From: a virus
Strand: one strand, 5' to 3'
DNA length: 24,074 nucleotides
Virus record (IMG/VR): IMGVR_UViG_3300021478_000110
Coordinates: 1 to 24,074 of that record
How positions within the stretch are numbered: the stretch's first letter is position 1; every line of letters starts with the position of its first letter. Shown piece after piece: positions 18,212 to 24,074 of the stretch. Under the pieces are notes generated by a model that saw nothing but the letters and a program-made list of their open reading frames with translations, was not told the DNA's origin and made no database searches. A program made the position numbers and the translations under genes.

Positions 18212-20301
18212 GCCTCCACCCCGAAGATCGTCTGGTAGAGGTGACTGTCGTACTGCCGCCGGTACTTGCGGATCATCTTCATGGCGGCGGCAGCCTGCCG
18301 GGGCCGCAAGCTGGCCTGGGCGGCAAGCTCGCCCCCGAAGATTGTGTCCAGCTTCGAGAAGCCCACCCCGTTCTCGTAGCGAGCGTGATCCTCGTCGTAG
18401 GCCGCTACGGTCCGCAGGGCGGCGTGGATCGCGGCAATCCGCTCGGGGGTGAGGGTAGCCGCCACCTCATCCAACCGCGCTCTGCGATCGTCCTTGGCCT
18501 GCTGCTCGGCCATCTGCTCGGGAGCCAGCGGGACTACCGAGACCTCGATCTCGGGCCGCTCCTTCTCGGTGCCCTCGGTCTTCTGGTTCAGGGCCCGATC
18601 GATCACCTCCTGCTTCTGGACGACCATCTTCGCCATCCTGGCGTCCAGGCTGTCGTCGAGCACGAGGTGCTGCACCAGGACACACTCGGTCTGGCCGATC
18701 CGGTGCGCACGGTCCTCGGCTTGGCTGATCCGCGCCGGGGTCCAGTCGAGTTCCGCGAAGACCACATGGGAGCTTGCCGTCAGGGTCAGCCCCTCGCCGG
18801 CCGCCCGGATGTTGCCGACGAAGAACCGGATGTTCGGGTTGGTCTGGAAGGCGTCCTTGATACCGTCCCGCTTCTCCTGGGGCGTCTTGCCGGTGATCGA
18901 GACCACACCCTGGTCCCGGACCGCATCGCAGATCGCGTCGACGACGTCCTGGTGCCAAGCGAAGCAGAGAATTTTTCCGGTTGTCTCCTTGAGGTGCTCG
19001 ATCACGTAGGGCACCTTCGCGATGGCGGTCTCGTGGCGGGCCTTGGCCATCTCCGAGAAGGCAATCCCACTTACCTCGTTCAGCGCCTTGACCGCGATCT
19101 TGTAGGCTTCCTCGTCGCCCTCGGCCTCGGCCCGCTGCTTCGCGGCGTTTGCTTGGGCGATCGCGTTCTCGGTCTTCTCGTAGACGTCCTTCTCCCGCTT
19201 GATCGCCGCCGTAATGGTCGCGTCGTCCTCGTCGTAGGTCAGCGGAACCACCTGCCGCCGCTTCGCGGGCAACTCGGTCAGCACCTCGTTCTTGAGACGC
19301 CGCACCATCACCGTCTCCCGCAGCCGCGCGTTCAGTTCGTCGAGCCGCGAGTCGCCGCTGGTGTCATAACCGAAGCCGTTGTACTGGGCTGCGCAGTAGC
19401 GCCGGGTGAAGCTCGACCAGGAACCCCACCGCTTCGGATCGAGGTTGTGCAGCAAGGGGTAGAGTTCGGCGGGCCGGTTCAGGATCGGCGTGCCGGTCAG
19501 CATCAGGCGCTTCCGCGCCGTCACCCCCGCTACGGTCACCCGCTTCTTGGTCTCCTTGTCCAGCTTGGTGCCGCCGAGCAAAGTCAAGGTCCGCTGCGCC
19601 GTGCGGGTCTTCATGTTGTGGCACTCGTCGTAGACCGCCAAGTCCCAGTCGGTGCTGGTCAGTACGGCCGCGTACCGGGTCACGATGTCGTAGTTGATCA
19701 CATACCAGCCGTCCGGCTTGCCGGTGAACACCAAGCCCGGCCGGATGATGTGGACCGGCATGTCGGCCAAGGTCTGCCACTTGTTGATTTCGTTCCGCCA
19801 GTTCGCCAGCAAGCTCGCTGGCGCAACCACCAGGATTTTCTTCGGCGCCGGCACCATCGCATTGGCCACCGCGATGGCCTGGATGGTCTTGCCGAGTCCC
19901 ATTTCATCACCGATCAGGGTGCCCGCGCGCGGCATCGCGTAGGCCACGCCGGCCTTCTGGAAGGGCATCAGGGCGAGGCCCTCGGGGATGGGGATTTCGA
20001 TCGCCGCGTCGGTCGCCCGGCTGGCAGCCGCAGCCTGCTCACGATCGACCGCGCTCATGGTCGACACCCAGTGGGTCACCTCCCATCTGCCCTCGCCGTC
20101 GAAGTTGTTCTTGCCACAACCGAAGCCCGCAGCCTTCAGGAGGGGTTTGCGAGAGTTCCAAACCTCCCACCATTTATCTTTGATTTTCTCGGTAATCGGG
20201 GCGGTGCATAACTGGCGCTCGCCGAACTTGGTCATGACAATTTTGGGCTTGGAGAAGGCCAGCCCGACCTCGGTCTCCAGGCGCTCGATGGTCTCTGTCA
20301 T
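18208..20301 (-). CDS. SNF2-family (SMARCAL1-like) DNA translocase/helicase (697 aa)
   Basis: This superfamily-2 ATPase moves along or remodels DNA. Motifs: Q/I region LMPFQKAGVAYAM (111-123), Walker A GDEMGLGKT (131-139), Ia VVAPASLLANW, II DECH (225-228, a DEAH variant), III LTGTPILN (268-275), IV/V FVGNIRAAGEGL (494-505), VI SQAEDRAHRIGQ (526-537). The Arg- and Gln-rich motif VI is diagnostic of SNF2. Residues 365-420 are a charged helical insertion. No nuclease or methyltransferase domain is fused, so it probably acts in annealing, fork remodelling or recombination; a role in host-defence evasion is also conceivable. ATG 20301 has GGGG 8 nt upstream. A strong promoter (20330-20358) lies before it and it leads an operon to 15675. 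Confidence 0.92.
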   Translation of the reverse strand: MTETIERLETEVGLAFSKPKIVMTKFGERQLCTAPITEKIKDKWWEVWNSRKPLLKAAGFGCGKNNFDGEGRWEVTHWVSTMSAVDREQAAAASRATDAAIEIPIPEGLALMPFQKAGVAYAMPRAGTLIGDEMGLGKTIQAIAVANAMVPAPKKILVVAPASLLANWRNEINKWQTLADMPVHIIRPGLVFTGKPDGWYVINYDIVTRYAAVLTSTDWDLAVYDECHNMKTRTAQRTLTLLGGTKLDKETKKRVTVAGVTARKRLMLTGTPILNRPAELYPLLHNLDPKRWGSWSSFTRRYCAAQYNGFGYDTSGDSRLDELNARLRETVMVRRLKNEVLTELPAKRRQVVPLTYDEDDATITAAIKREKDVYEKTENAIAQANAAKQRAEAEGDEEAYKIAVKALNEVSGIAFSEMAKARHETAIAKVPYVIEHLKETTGKILCFAWHQDVVDAICDAVRDQGVVSITGKTPQEKRDGIKDAFQTNPNIRFFVGNIRAAGEGLTLTASSHVVFAELDWTPARISQAEDRAHRIGQTECVLVQHLVLDDSLDARMAKMVVQKQEVIDRALNQKTEGTEKERPEIEVSVVPLAPEQMAEQQAKDDRRARLDEVAATLTPERIAAIHAALRTVAAYDEDHARYENGVGFSKLDTIFGGELAAQASLRPRQAAAAMKMIRKYRRQYDSHLYQTIFGVEA

Positions 20302-20329
20302 TTTTCAACCCCTATGTCTTCCGGGGCTA

Positions 20330-20358
20330 AAAATATCAATCGGGAAAAACAGTGTCAA
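20330..20358 (-). promoter_or_regulatory. Strong sigma70-type promoter of the SNF2 operon
   Basis: Read on the minus strand: perfect TTGACA (20358-20353), 17-bp spacer, TATTTT (20335-20330). It lies about 30 bp before the SNF2 start and is AT-rich against the background. This is the best-formed promoter in the window and implies separate early expression of genes from 20301 leftward. Confidence 0.7.
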
Positions 20359-20365
20359 GGGGTAG

Positions 20366-20389
20366 AAGGGGAAAATCCGCCCCTTTTTT
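20366..20389 (+). terminator. Terminator-like hairpin (plus strand)
   Basis: AAGGGG (20366-20371) pairs with CCCCTT (20380-20385) around an 8-nt loop and is followed by T-run 20384-20389. Both flanking genes are on the minus strand, so it would end an unidentified plus-strand transcript, or act on the minus strand as a hairpin just after the stop codon of 20388-20633. The T-run overlaps that stop codon. Confidence 0.5.
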
Positions 20390-20633
20390 AACTGGCTTCG
20401 GCGTGGGGCACGGCTGGGCAGGGATTGGTGAGCACCTTGAACTCTTCCGGCATGACCAGCGTCGTTTTGCAATCGCGGTGTGTGCAATAATACCAGCGCG
20501 AGTAGTAGAACGGCTGCCGCAAGTGCCTCTCACGGATTTGGTCGTGCTCGCGGATTTGCGTCGGACGATGGCAGCGCGGGCAAGGCGGACCATATTCGCC
20601 GACGACGATGTGGTGCTTGTGTTTTTTGCTCAT
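20388..20633 (-). CDS. Zinc-binding phage protein (81 aa)
   Basis: ATG 20633 shares one base with the upstream stop (TAATG). C18/C21 (CPRC) and C50/C55 (CTHRDC) form a zinc site around a Tyr/Arg-rich middle (QPFYYSRWYYC). The basic start SKKHKHH is consistent with nucleic-acid contact. It ends in PEEFKVLTNPCPAVPHAEAS. The family is unknown to me, but this CxxC..YYC....C layout resembles Ogr/Delta-like zinc proteins in a loose way. Confidence 0.65.
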   Translation of the reverse strand: MSKKHKHHIVVGEYGPPCPRCHRPTQIREHDQIRERHLRQPFYYSRWYYCTHRDCKTTLVMPEEFKVLTNPCPAVPHAEAS

Positions 20634-20974
20634 TACAATGCAGCGGCCTTCCGCAGCATGGCCACGACCTCGGCCTTGGTTCGTCCTGGCACGTCGTTCC
20701 ACAAATGGACATAGCGCGTGCTAACAAGCCCCGACAGTTTATTGCAGAGGGCGCTTCTGAGAACGTAAGAATGCGGGCACGCTAAAAACAAAGCTCGCGA
20801 GACGCAAACGGGGCCGGGCTTGTCGGGGGTGCCGGGTTCTTCTGCCGTGCCCTGGCACCAGCCCCTTTGCTCGATAAGGTCAATGGCGTCGAGGCACACT
20901 TGCGCCTGCGTCCTGACCGAGACCCAGGCAGCGGCTTGCGCGTTTGCTGGCTTGCATTGCGGGTCAAAAAACAT
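20633..20974 (-). CDS. DUF6197-like protein (113 aa)
   Basis: ATG 20974 has GAGG 6 nt upstream. The pattern AIDLIEQRGWCQGTAEEPGT, SRALFLACPHSYVLRSALC and WNDVPGRTKAEVVAMLRKAA matches the DUF6197 family as I recall it (L...GW.QG......A.....WND.PGRT..EV...LR.A), common in actinobacterial and phage genomes, with unknown function. It is followed by the zinc protein with a TAATG junction. Confidence 0.65.
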   Translation of the reverse strand: MFFDPQCKPANAQAAAWVSVRTQAQVCLDAIDLIEQRGWCQGTAEEPGTPDKPGPVCVSRALFLACPHSYVLRSALCNKLSGLVSTRYVHLWNDVPGRTKAEVVAMLRKAAAL

Positions 20975-21016
20975 TGATCACCTCGCGCTCAACCTGATCG
21001 GACATCGGGGGCTTAC

Positions 21017-21205
21017 TCAAAACCCCGGCACGCCAAGCGCGGCAACTCTGACTACTTCGGCTTGCAGGCGCTCGTTCTCGTGCAACAGGTCCGAGGCCGC
21101 CTTTGATATTTCGGCCTTGTCAGCCTCAAGCCGATCGATCTCATCGGCGGCTTCCACCATCAGCTGGCTGCCGCGCAACCGCAGCCGCTCCACGAGGCTG
21201 TTCAT
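21017..21205 (-). CDS. Small coiled-coil protein (62 aa)
   Basis: ATG 21205 overlaps the preceding stop as ATGA, with AAGGAG about 9 nt upstream. The product is one long helix with heptads (VEAADEIDRLEADKAEISKA, then ASDLLHENERLQAEVVRVAA). This 'AA.EI.RL' form occurs in many short phage proteins of unknown role. It likely forms dimers. Confidence 0.65.
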   Translation of the reverse strand: MNSLVERLRLRGSQLMVEAADEIDRLEADKAEISKAASDLLHENERLQAEVVRVAALGVPGF

Positions 21206-21414
21206 GATACGTAGACTCCTTGGGTTATGAAGGTGTGGTACGACACCCACAGGTGCCCATGGTTATCCCAGCGCCATGCTCGCTTGTCGAGCTTCCCGCT
21301 CTCGCAGATCGCGCGGATGTCGGCGTACTGCGGAGCTTCGGGCAGGATCTTCACCCGAGCCCATTGGCCGGGGTAATCGTCGGCTAGACTGTACTCGCTG
21401 AAGCCATCACCCAT
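21202..21414 (-). CDS. Small hypothetical protein (70 aa)
   Basis: ATG 21414 is chosen because GAGGA lies 4 nt upstream and 7 nt separate it from the previous stop; a longer in-frame version to 21591 would overlap that gene. The product MGDGFSEYSLADDYPGQWAR, then YADIRAICESGKLDKRAWRW and HLWVSYHTF is acidic then Trp-rich. No family recognised. Confidence 0.55.
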   Translation of the reverse strand: MGDGFSEYSLADDYPGQWARVKILPEAPQYADIRAICESGKLDKRAWRWDNHGHLWVSYHTFITQGVYVS

Positions 21415-21421
21415 CTTTTCC

Positions 21422-21598
21422 TCAGTCTGGAGAAGTTGCGCATGGGGGGTCTCGCACGATAGGAATGATCCGCCAGTCAGACCCAAAATCCCCATGCCTG
21501 GAATTGATATACTCCCGAGCCTTATCCTCTGACGAGAACACAGCACGTATCCAAGGCTCATCGTTATCAGTATGAACCACCAAATACTCATATTCCAT
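21422..21598 (-). CDS. Small hypothetical protein (58 aa)
   Basis: ATG 21598 has GAGAGG about 7 nt upstream. The product begins MEYEYLVVHTDNDEPWIRAV, then FSSEDKAREYINSRHGDFGS, an alpha/beta pattern. An in-frame ATG 21652 or GTG 21658, with AGAGGG upstream, would add 18-20 residues. The repeat CGATAGGTG (21612-21620) lies in the leader. No family recognised. Confidence 0.55.
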   Translation of the reverse strand: MEYEYLVVHTDNDEPWIRAVFSSEDKAREYINSRHGDFGSDWRIIPIVRDPPCATSPD

Positions 21599-21731
21599 GA
21601 TCACTACCTCTCGATAGGTGAGGGCTGCGCCTACCGCGCGAATTACGGTCATGGGCACAGCCCTCTAGCGGGCTTCTGATCGCTCCCACTATCGCCACCG
21701 CTTCATGAGACGGTGTGGTGGGCAGCGCCCG

Positions 21732-21896
21732 CTAACTTGTTGGCTTGGCGGGCCATGGTCCAGTTCTAAGCACCTGCATGGCGTGCGCCGCGTTAAGGGC
21801 GGCCTGGGTGAACCGCATGGCGTCCGTTGAATCGCTTGCGGTCAAGGCCCTGTCTACGAGCTTGTGGACTTTTTCGTTATCGTTCACTTCGGTCAT
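21732..21896 (-). CDS. Small helical protein (54 aa)
   Basis: ATG 21894-21896 opens a 54-codon frame ending at TAG 21732-21734. The product MTEVNDNEKVHKLVDRALTA, then SDSTDAMRFTQAALNAAHAM forms two helices; the S.DAMRFTQAALNAAHA segment is a pattern I recall from short phage proteins. GGAG lies 10-11 nt upstream. The leader carries a second copy of CGATAGGTG (21910-21918). Downstream, an inverted repeat AGCGGGC/GCCCGCT (21667-21673/21727-21733) encloses a smaller hairpin. Confidence 0.6.
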   Translation of the reverse strand: MTEVNDNEKVHKLVDRALTASDSTDAMRFTQAALNAAHAMQVLRTGPWPAKPTS

Positions 21897-21969
21897 CGGG
21901 TTCTATCTCCGATAGGTGGTGGCGCTTGTTTGGTGTTTCAGCGGTGCGCCAACCTAGCCCGCCGTTACC

Positions 21970-22191
21970 TCACTGAACGCGACTAATTTTGATTTGGCAA
22001 ACGCGCTCGCCCTCCGCGGTTGGGCGGTAATGTACGAGATGATCGTTTTCGCGCTCAGCCAAACCCTGCGCGCAAAGCTTGTCGCATTGTTCGAGCAATT
22101 GATCTGGCGGCGAGGACCACCCTTCAAAACCCGCCTCGCGCTCCGCTCGCGCGGCCATGATCAATCCCGCCAAGACCTCGTCGTCAGTCAT
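21970..22191 (-). CDS. Small winged-helix-like protein (73 aa)
   Basis: ATG 22191 overlaps the preceding stop as ATGA. The product MTDDEVLAGLIMAARAEREA, then PPDQLLEQCDKLCAQGLAER and HYRPTAEGERVCQI reads as helices followed by a short beta-wing, like a small winged helix. DNA binding is inferred only. An intervening region to 21896 holds no further gene. Confidence 0.55.
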   Translation of the reverse strand: MTDDEVLAGLIMAARAEREAGFEGWSSPPDQLLEQCDKLCAQGLAERENDHLVHYRPTAEGERVCQIKISRVQ

Positions 22192-22349
22192 TGAGATACC
22201 GAAGCGAAGAGGCAGCGCACACCAAGCTTGAACATCTCCCACTGGCTCATGCGCCACTGCATCCTCGTCTCCGGGTTCAGATCCTCGATGAACAATACGC
22301 CGCCCAAAAAGCGTATGCGAGGGCCGGTCGGGTGCCAAAACAGGGTCAT
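22188..22349 (-). CDS. Small conserved phage protein (53 aa)
   Basis: ATG 22349 overlaps the preceding stop as ATGA and has GGAGG 10 nt upstream. The product has LGGVLFIEDLNPETRMQWRM and SQWEMFKLGVRCLFAS, a pattern I recall from short proteins next to phage replication genes in Rhizobiales. It may be membrane-associated through the amphipathic C-terminus. Function unknown. Confidence 0.6.
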   Translation of the reverse strand: MTLFWHPTGPRIRFLGGVLFIEDLNPETRMQWRMSQWEMFKLGVRCLFASVSQ

Positions 22350-22912
22350 GAGACTTTCGCCTCCAGAAGCCTGCGCGCGCGATCGTGAGCGGCGCGGTAG
22401 GGCTGTACGAGCGCGCGGACGACGGTGGCTAGCTCGGCATCGTTCGGCGGCCAGTGCGGGTTGATAACGCCAGCGGCAGCCTTCCCGCAGGTCGCCTGGA
22501 TGGCCCAGGCCGGGAACTTCCGCAGCACCCCGAGCGTGATCATGACCGTGGTCGCTACCGTATCGCCCTGCTGGCGCATCGACCGGAATCCGGCAAACAT
22601 CGTACCCAAGCACGCCTCTAAATCTGTTCGGTCGTCCGGGCCGTAGGGTTCAATCACGGGGTCGAGCGCCGCCTTGCGCGCCTCAATCGCATCTCGTTCC
22701 TCCGCCGACAACGGCCGGCGTATCTCGATGTCACCGTTATTTTCCCGGAAACAAACCAGCGTCTGGAACTTCCGGTCCACTGTTGGGTCGAAGATCGGCG
22801 GCAGTTCGTCTGGATCGGGCCTCGTGTGCTTCACGAGTTTTTTCGAGGGCGTAGTCTGCGAAGGTTTTACGTGCTGCAGAACCTGCTGTACCGGATTGCC
22901 GATGGTGTCCAT
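22346..22912 (-). CDS. Phage replication-associated conserved protein (188 aa)
   Basis: ATG 22912 has GGGAGG 8 nt upstream, so this start inside the upstream gene is well supported. Residues 1-55 are basic and Pro-rich (SKKLVKHTRPDPDELPPIFD). The C-terminal part, with RRPLSAEERDAIEARKAALD, LGVLRKFPAWAIQATCGKAA and NPHWPPNDAELATVVRALVQ, resembles a family beside replication initiators in Rhizobiales prophages (..LPAWA...AC......NP..PP..AEL..). Such proteins may load a helicase or support initiation; this is inference. Its first 176 nt overlap the end of 22737-23663 in another frame. Confidence 0.7.
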   Translation of the reverse strand: MDTIGNPVQQVLQHVKPSQTTPSKKLVKHTRPDPDELPPIFDPTVDRKFQTLVCFRENNGDIEIRRPLSAEERDAIEARKAALDPVIEPYGPDDRTDLEACLGTMFAGFRSMRQQGDTVATTVMITLGVLRKFPAWAIQATCGKAAAGVINPHWPPNDAELATVVRALVQPYRAAHDRARRLLEAKVS

Positions 22913-23663
22913 TCACCAATCCTCCCTTTTTGTCCGCCCGTCTCCGCAGGAAGCCATCGAACGTCGCGTTCCAGTCGGCCTTGCGAGCTATCTGCCGGTT
23001 CGAGTTCGCCGTCGCCCACTCACGCATCCGGTCCGCGTCGTCTTGGATTTCAAAGTCGGCCAAACCAAGGCGGTGCCCGAGTGCGATCGAACCGATGCTC
23101 GGTTGCCAGTCGGCTGGTAGCGTGGCCCCCCGGTTCCGAGGTTCCTTTTTCGATGGCGACTCCTGGCGCGCGCTCGCCCCCCCGGAGGGGGGTAGGGGGG
23201 TTCTTTCTTTCTTTCCTTCTTTATCTAAATCTGAGTCTAGAATCTGCATTGCAACCGCATGCGTCTGCAATGCGGATGGTATGCGGCCCGCATGCCCGTT
23301 TTGTTGAATCTGTTGAGCTTTTTCCCATCTTGCGCGAGCTGCCTTTTCAGCCGCCAATTTTTTGGCCACAATTTGGTTTTCGCGCTCCTCTAAAAGAGCG
23401 TTTGCGATCGGGTTGAAATAACCCTTATCTATCAACAAAAGGCGGTTGCAGGCGCATAGCGTATGCAATGCGTTCGCAGTCACGCGCTTTGCAAGCCCTG
23501 TGCGCACCGCAATGGCGTCGACGCTGTCCGGACAGCAGGTGCCATTCTCATAGATGCGTAGGAGGACGATCAGGTAGACGAGCTTCTCGGGCGCTGGCAT
23601 GCCGGCGAGGGCCCCAAGGAGTTTTGTGGGAAAGCATTTGAACCACGGGAGCTTGTCTGCCAT
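22737..23663 (-). CDS. Phage replication protein with YdaU/DUF1376-like N-terminus (308 aa)
   Basis: ATG 23663 has GGAGG 7-8 nt upstream. The N-terminal domain LPWFKCFPTKLLGALAGMPA, EKLVYLIVLLRIYENGTCCP, AIAVRTGLAKRVTANALHTL and KGYFNPIANALLEERENQ has the shape of DUF1376/YdaU proteins, which act near replication initiation in prophages. A basic coiled coil (KLAAEKAARARWEKAQQIQQ) and a low-complexity Lys/Glu/Pro/Gly linker (around residues 145-170, coded by the tract 23177-23220) lead to a second domain (LPADWQPSIGSIALGHRLGL, then WATANSNRQIARKADWNATF). The last 57 residues lie in the dual-coding overlap and look like a late extension. Confidence 0.75.
   Translation of the reverse strand: MADKLPWFKCFPTKLLGALAGMPAPEKLVYLIVLLRIYENGTCCPDSVDAIAVRTGLAKRVTANALHTLCACNRLLLIDKGYFNPIANALLEERENQIVAKKLAAEKAARARWEKAQQIQQNGHAGRIPSALQTHAVAMQILDSDLDKEGKKERTPLPPSGGASARQESPSKKEPRNRGATLPADWQPSIGSIALGHRLGLADFEIQDDADRMREWATANSNRQIARKADWNATFDGFLRRRADKKGGLVNGHHRQSGTAGSAARKTFADYALEKTREAHEARSRRTAADLRPNSGPEVPDAGLFPGK
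23177..23220. repeat. Homopolymer and tetranucleotide tract inside the replication gene
   Basis: C7 (23177-23183), G6 (23187-23192), G6 (23195-23200) and then about three TTTC repeats (23202-23213) follow one another on the plus strand. The C7/G6 pair can form a hairpin. On the coding minus strand this reads as GAAA repeats then C runs. Such tracts are prone to slippage. Confidence 0.7.
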
Positions 23664-23687
23664 GGGCGTTCCTCCGCCTTGTGTGCG

Positions 23688-23864
23688 TCACGCTTTGTCC
23701 CCGCTATCCTTGTTCCCCCACAGGATTTCTGAAGCGGGTCGCGACTCAAACGTCGCCAGTAGATCCCTCCATGATCGGGCGGTTGCCCGCAAGCCGCGTG
23801 CTTCGGCTATTGCGATTCGTTGTTTAATGTCACGGATGGCTGCGGTCTTCTGGGGTTCCGTCAT
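23688..23864 (-). CDS. Small helical protein (58 aa)
   Basis: ATG 23864 begins MTEPQKTAAIRDIKQRIAIA, then EARGLRATARSWRDLLATFE and closes NKDSGDKA; the stop is TGA 23688-23690. The composition is helical and protein-like although the ribosome site is weak. It lies 24 nt before the replication gene in the same direction. No family recognised. Confidence 0.5.
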   Translation of the reverse strand: MTEPQKTAAIRDIKQRIAIAEARGLRATARSWRDLLATFESRPASEILWGNKDSGDKA

Positions 23865-23895
23865 GATGCCATCTTAGAGGCGAGCGGACTGACTC

Positions 23896-24074
23896 TTAGC
23901 CTCCTCGCACTCGTTCCATGAAAGCAGATTCGCAACCAGGGTGCAGCCAGCGCAGGAAACTCCCGACGAGAATCTCGCGCTCAGTGCCGTCGTGCGGCTT
24001 GTTGCATTGGTGGCAAGTGCGGACGGCTGGCGAAAGTGTGTCGATTGTGCTGACTTCGGGAGGATAGATCGTAA
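23896..24074 (-). CDS. Zinc-binding phage protein, C-terminal part (runs off the window)
   Basis: The minus-strand frame enters at the window edge and ends at TAA 23896-23898, leaving 58 residues. RTCHQCNKPHDGTEREILV followed by WLHPGCESAF gives C-x2-C ... H-x2-C, a treble-clef or zinc-ribbon-like site. The 'HPGCESAF' ending is a pattern I recall from short zinc proteins of phages. Start not visible. Confidence 0.6.
   Translation of the reverse strand, partial: TIYPPEVSTIDTLSPAVRTCHQCNKPHDGTEREILVGSFLRWLHPGCESAFMERVRGG

Noticed and set aside
18169-20211. A 680-codon open frame on the plus strand opposite the SNF2 gene
   Set aside because: The minus strand has all SNF2 motifs. The plus frame is rich in Gly/Arg/Leu/His without any domain pattern, as expected for the complement of a GC-rich gene.

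Overview
The window looks like about 24 kb of a tailed phage or prophage of an alphaproteobacterium, most likely a Rhizobiales (Bradyrhizobium-like) host. The DNA is GC-rich with GC-rich third codon positions. Genes are packed with ATGA-type stop/start overlaps. Many of the small proteins are of kinds I recall from prophages of that order; this host assignment is from memory, not from a search. No integrase, terminase, portal or long-tail genes (tape measure, sheath, tube) are visible. A T7 gp11/P22 gp4-like adaptor points to a short-tailed, podovirus-like virion.

Region 1 (1-8.7 kb, mostly plus strand) is the virion module. It holds the end of an upstream structural-type gene, a 54-codon GTG-start gene, and a minus-strand moron (629-1045) with its own terminator and operator-like repeats. 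A candidate late promoter (1116-1145) follows, then a minor head protein, the HK97-fold major capsid protein, two large Ala/Thr/Gly-rich structural proteins, two small basic proteins, the head-tail adaptor, a zinc-ribbon protein and a tail-appendage protein. The module ends with a nucleoside-phosphorylase-superfamily enzyme resembling hopanoid-associated HpnG and a secreted Cys-rich protein.

Region 2 (8.7-12.8 kb, plus) is the lysis module: a GH19 endolysin, an alpha/beta-hydrolase-like protein, two small genes, a strong intrinsic terminator, a two-TM holin candidate, a DUF3597 protein, a small gene, and a coiled-coil protein with a C-terminal membrane anchor.

Region 3 (12.8-15.7 kb, mixed strands) is accessory. 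It has minus-strand genes for a zinc-ribbon protein, a ribbon-helix-helix regulator and a secreted His-rich protein, plus a plus-strand small-RNA candidate with promoter, anti-Shine-Dalgarno motifs and terminator (13094-13227). Two plus-strand genes face a short minus-strand set of microproteins. An apparently non-coding 480-bp stretch (15198-15674) contains three consecutive hairpins.

Region 4 (15.7-24.07 kb, minus strand) is the early/DNA-metabolism block, read from right to left. It starts with a YdaU/DUF1376-like replication protein and its 176-nt overlapping partner, followed by a run of small genes. A strong promoter (20330-20358) then drives a SNF2/SMARCAL1-like ATPase, zinc-binding small proteins, membrane microproteins and a radical-SAM enzyme. 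The notable points are the HpnG-like enzyme in a virion operon, the radical-SAM gene at the end of the SNF2 operon, the sRNA locus, the dual-coding overlap and the dense set of zinc-binding microproteins.
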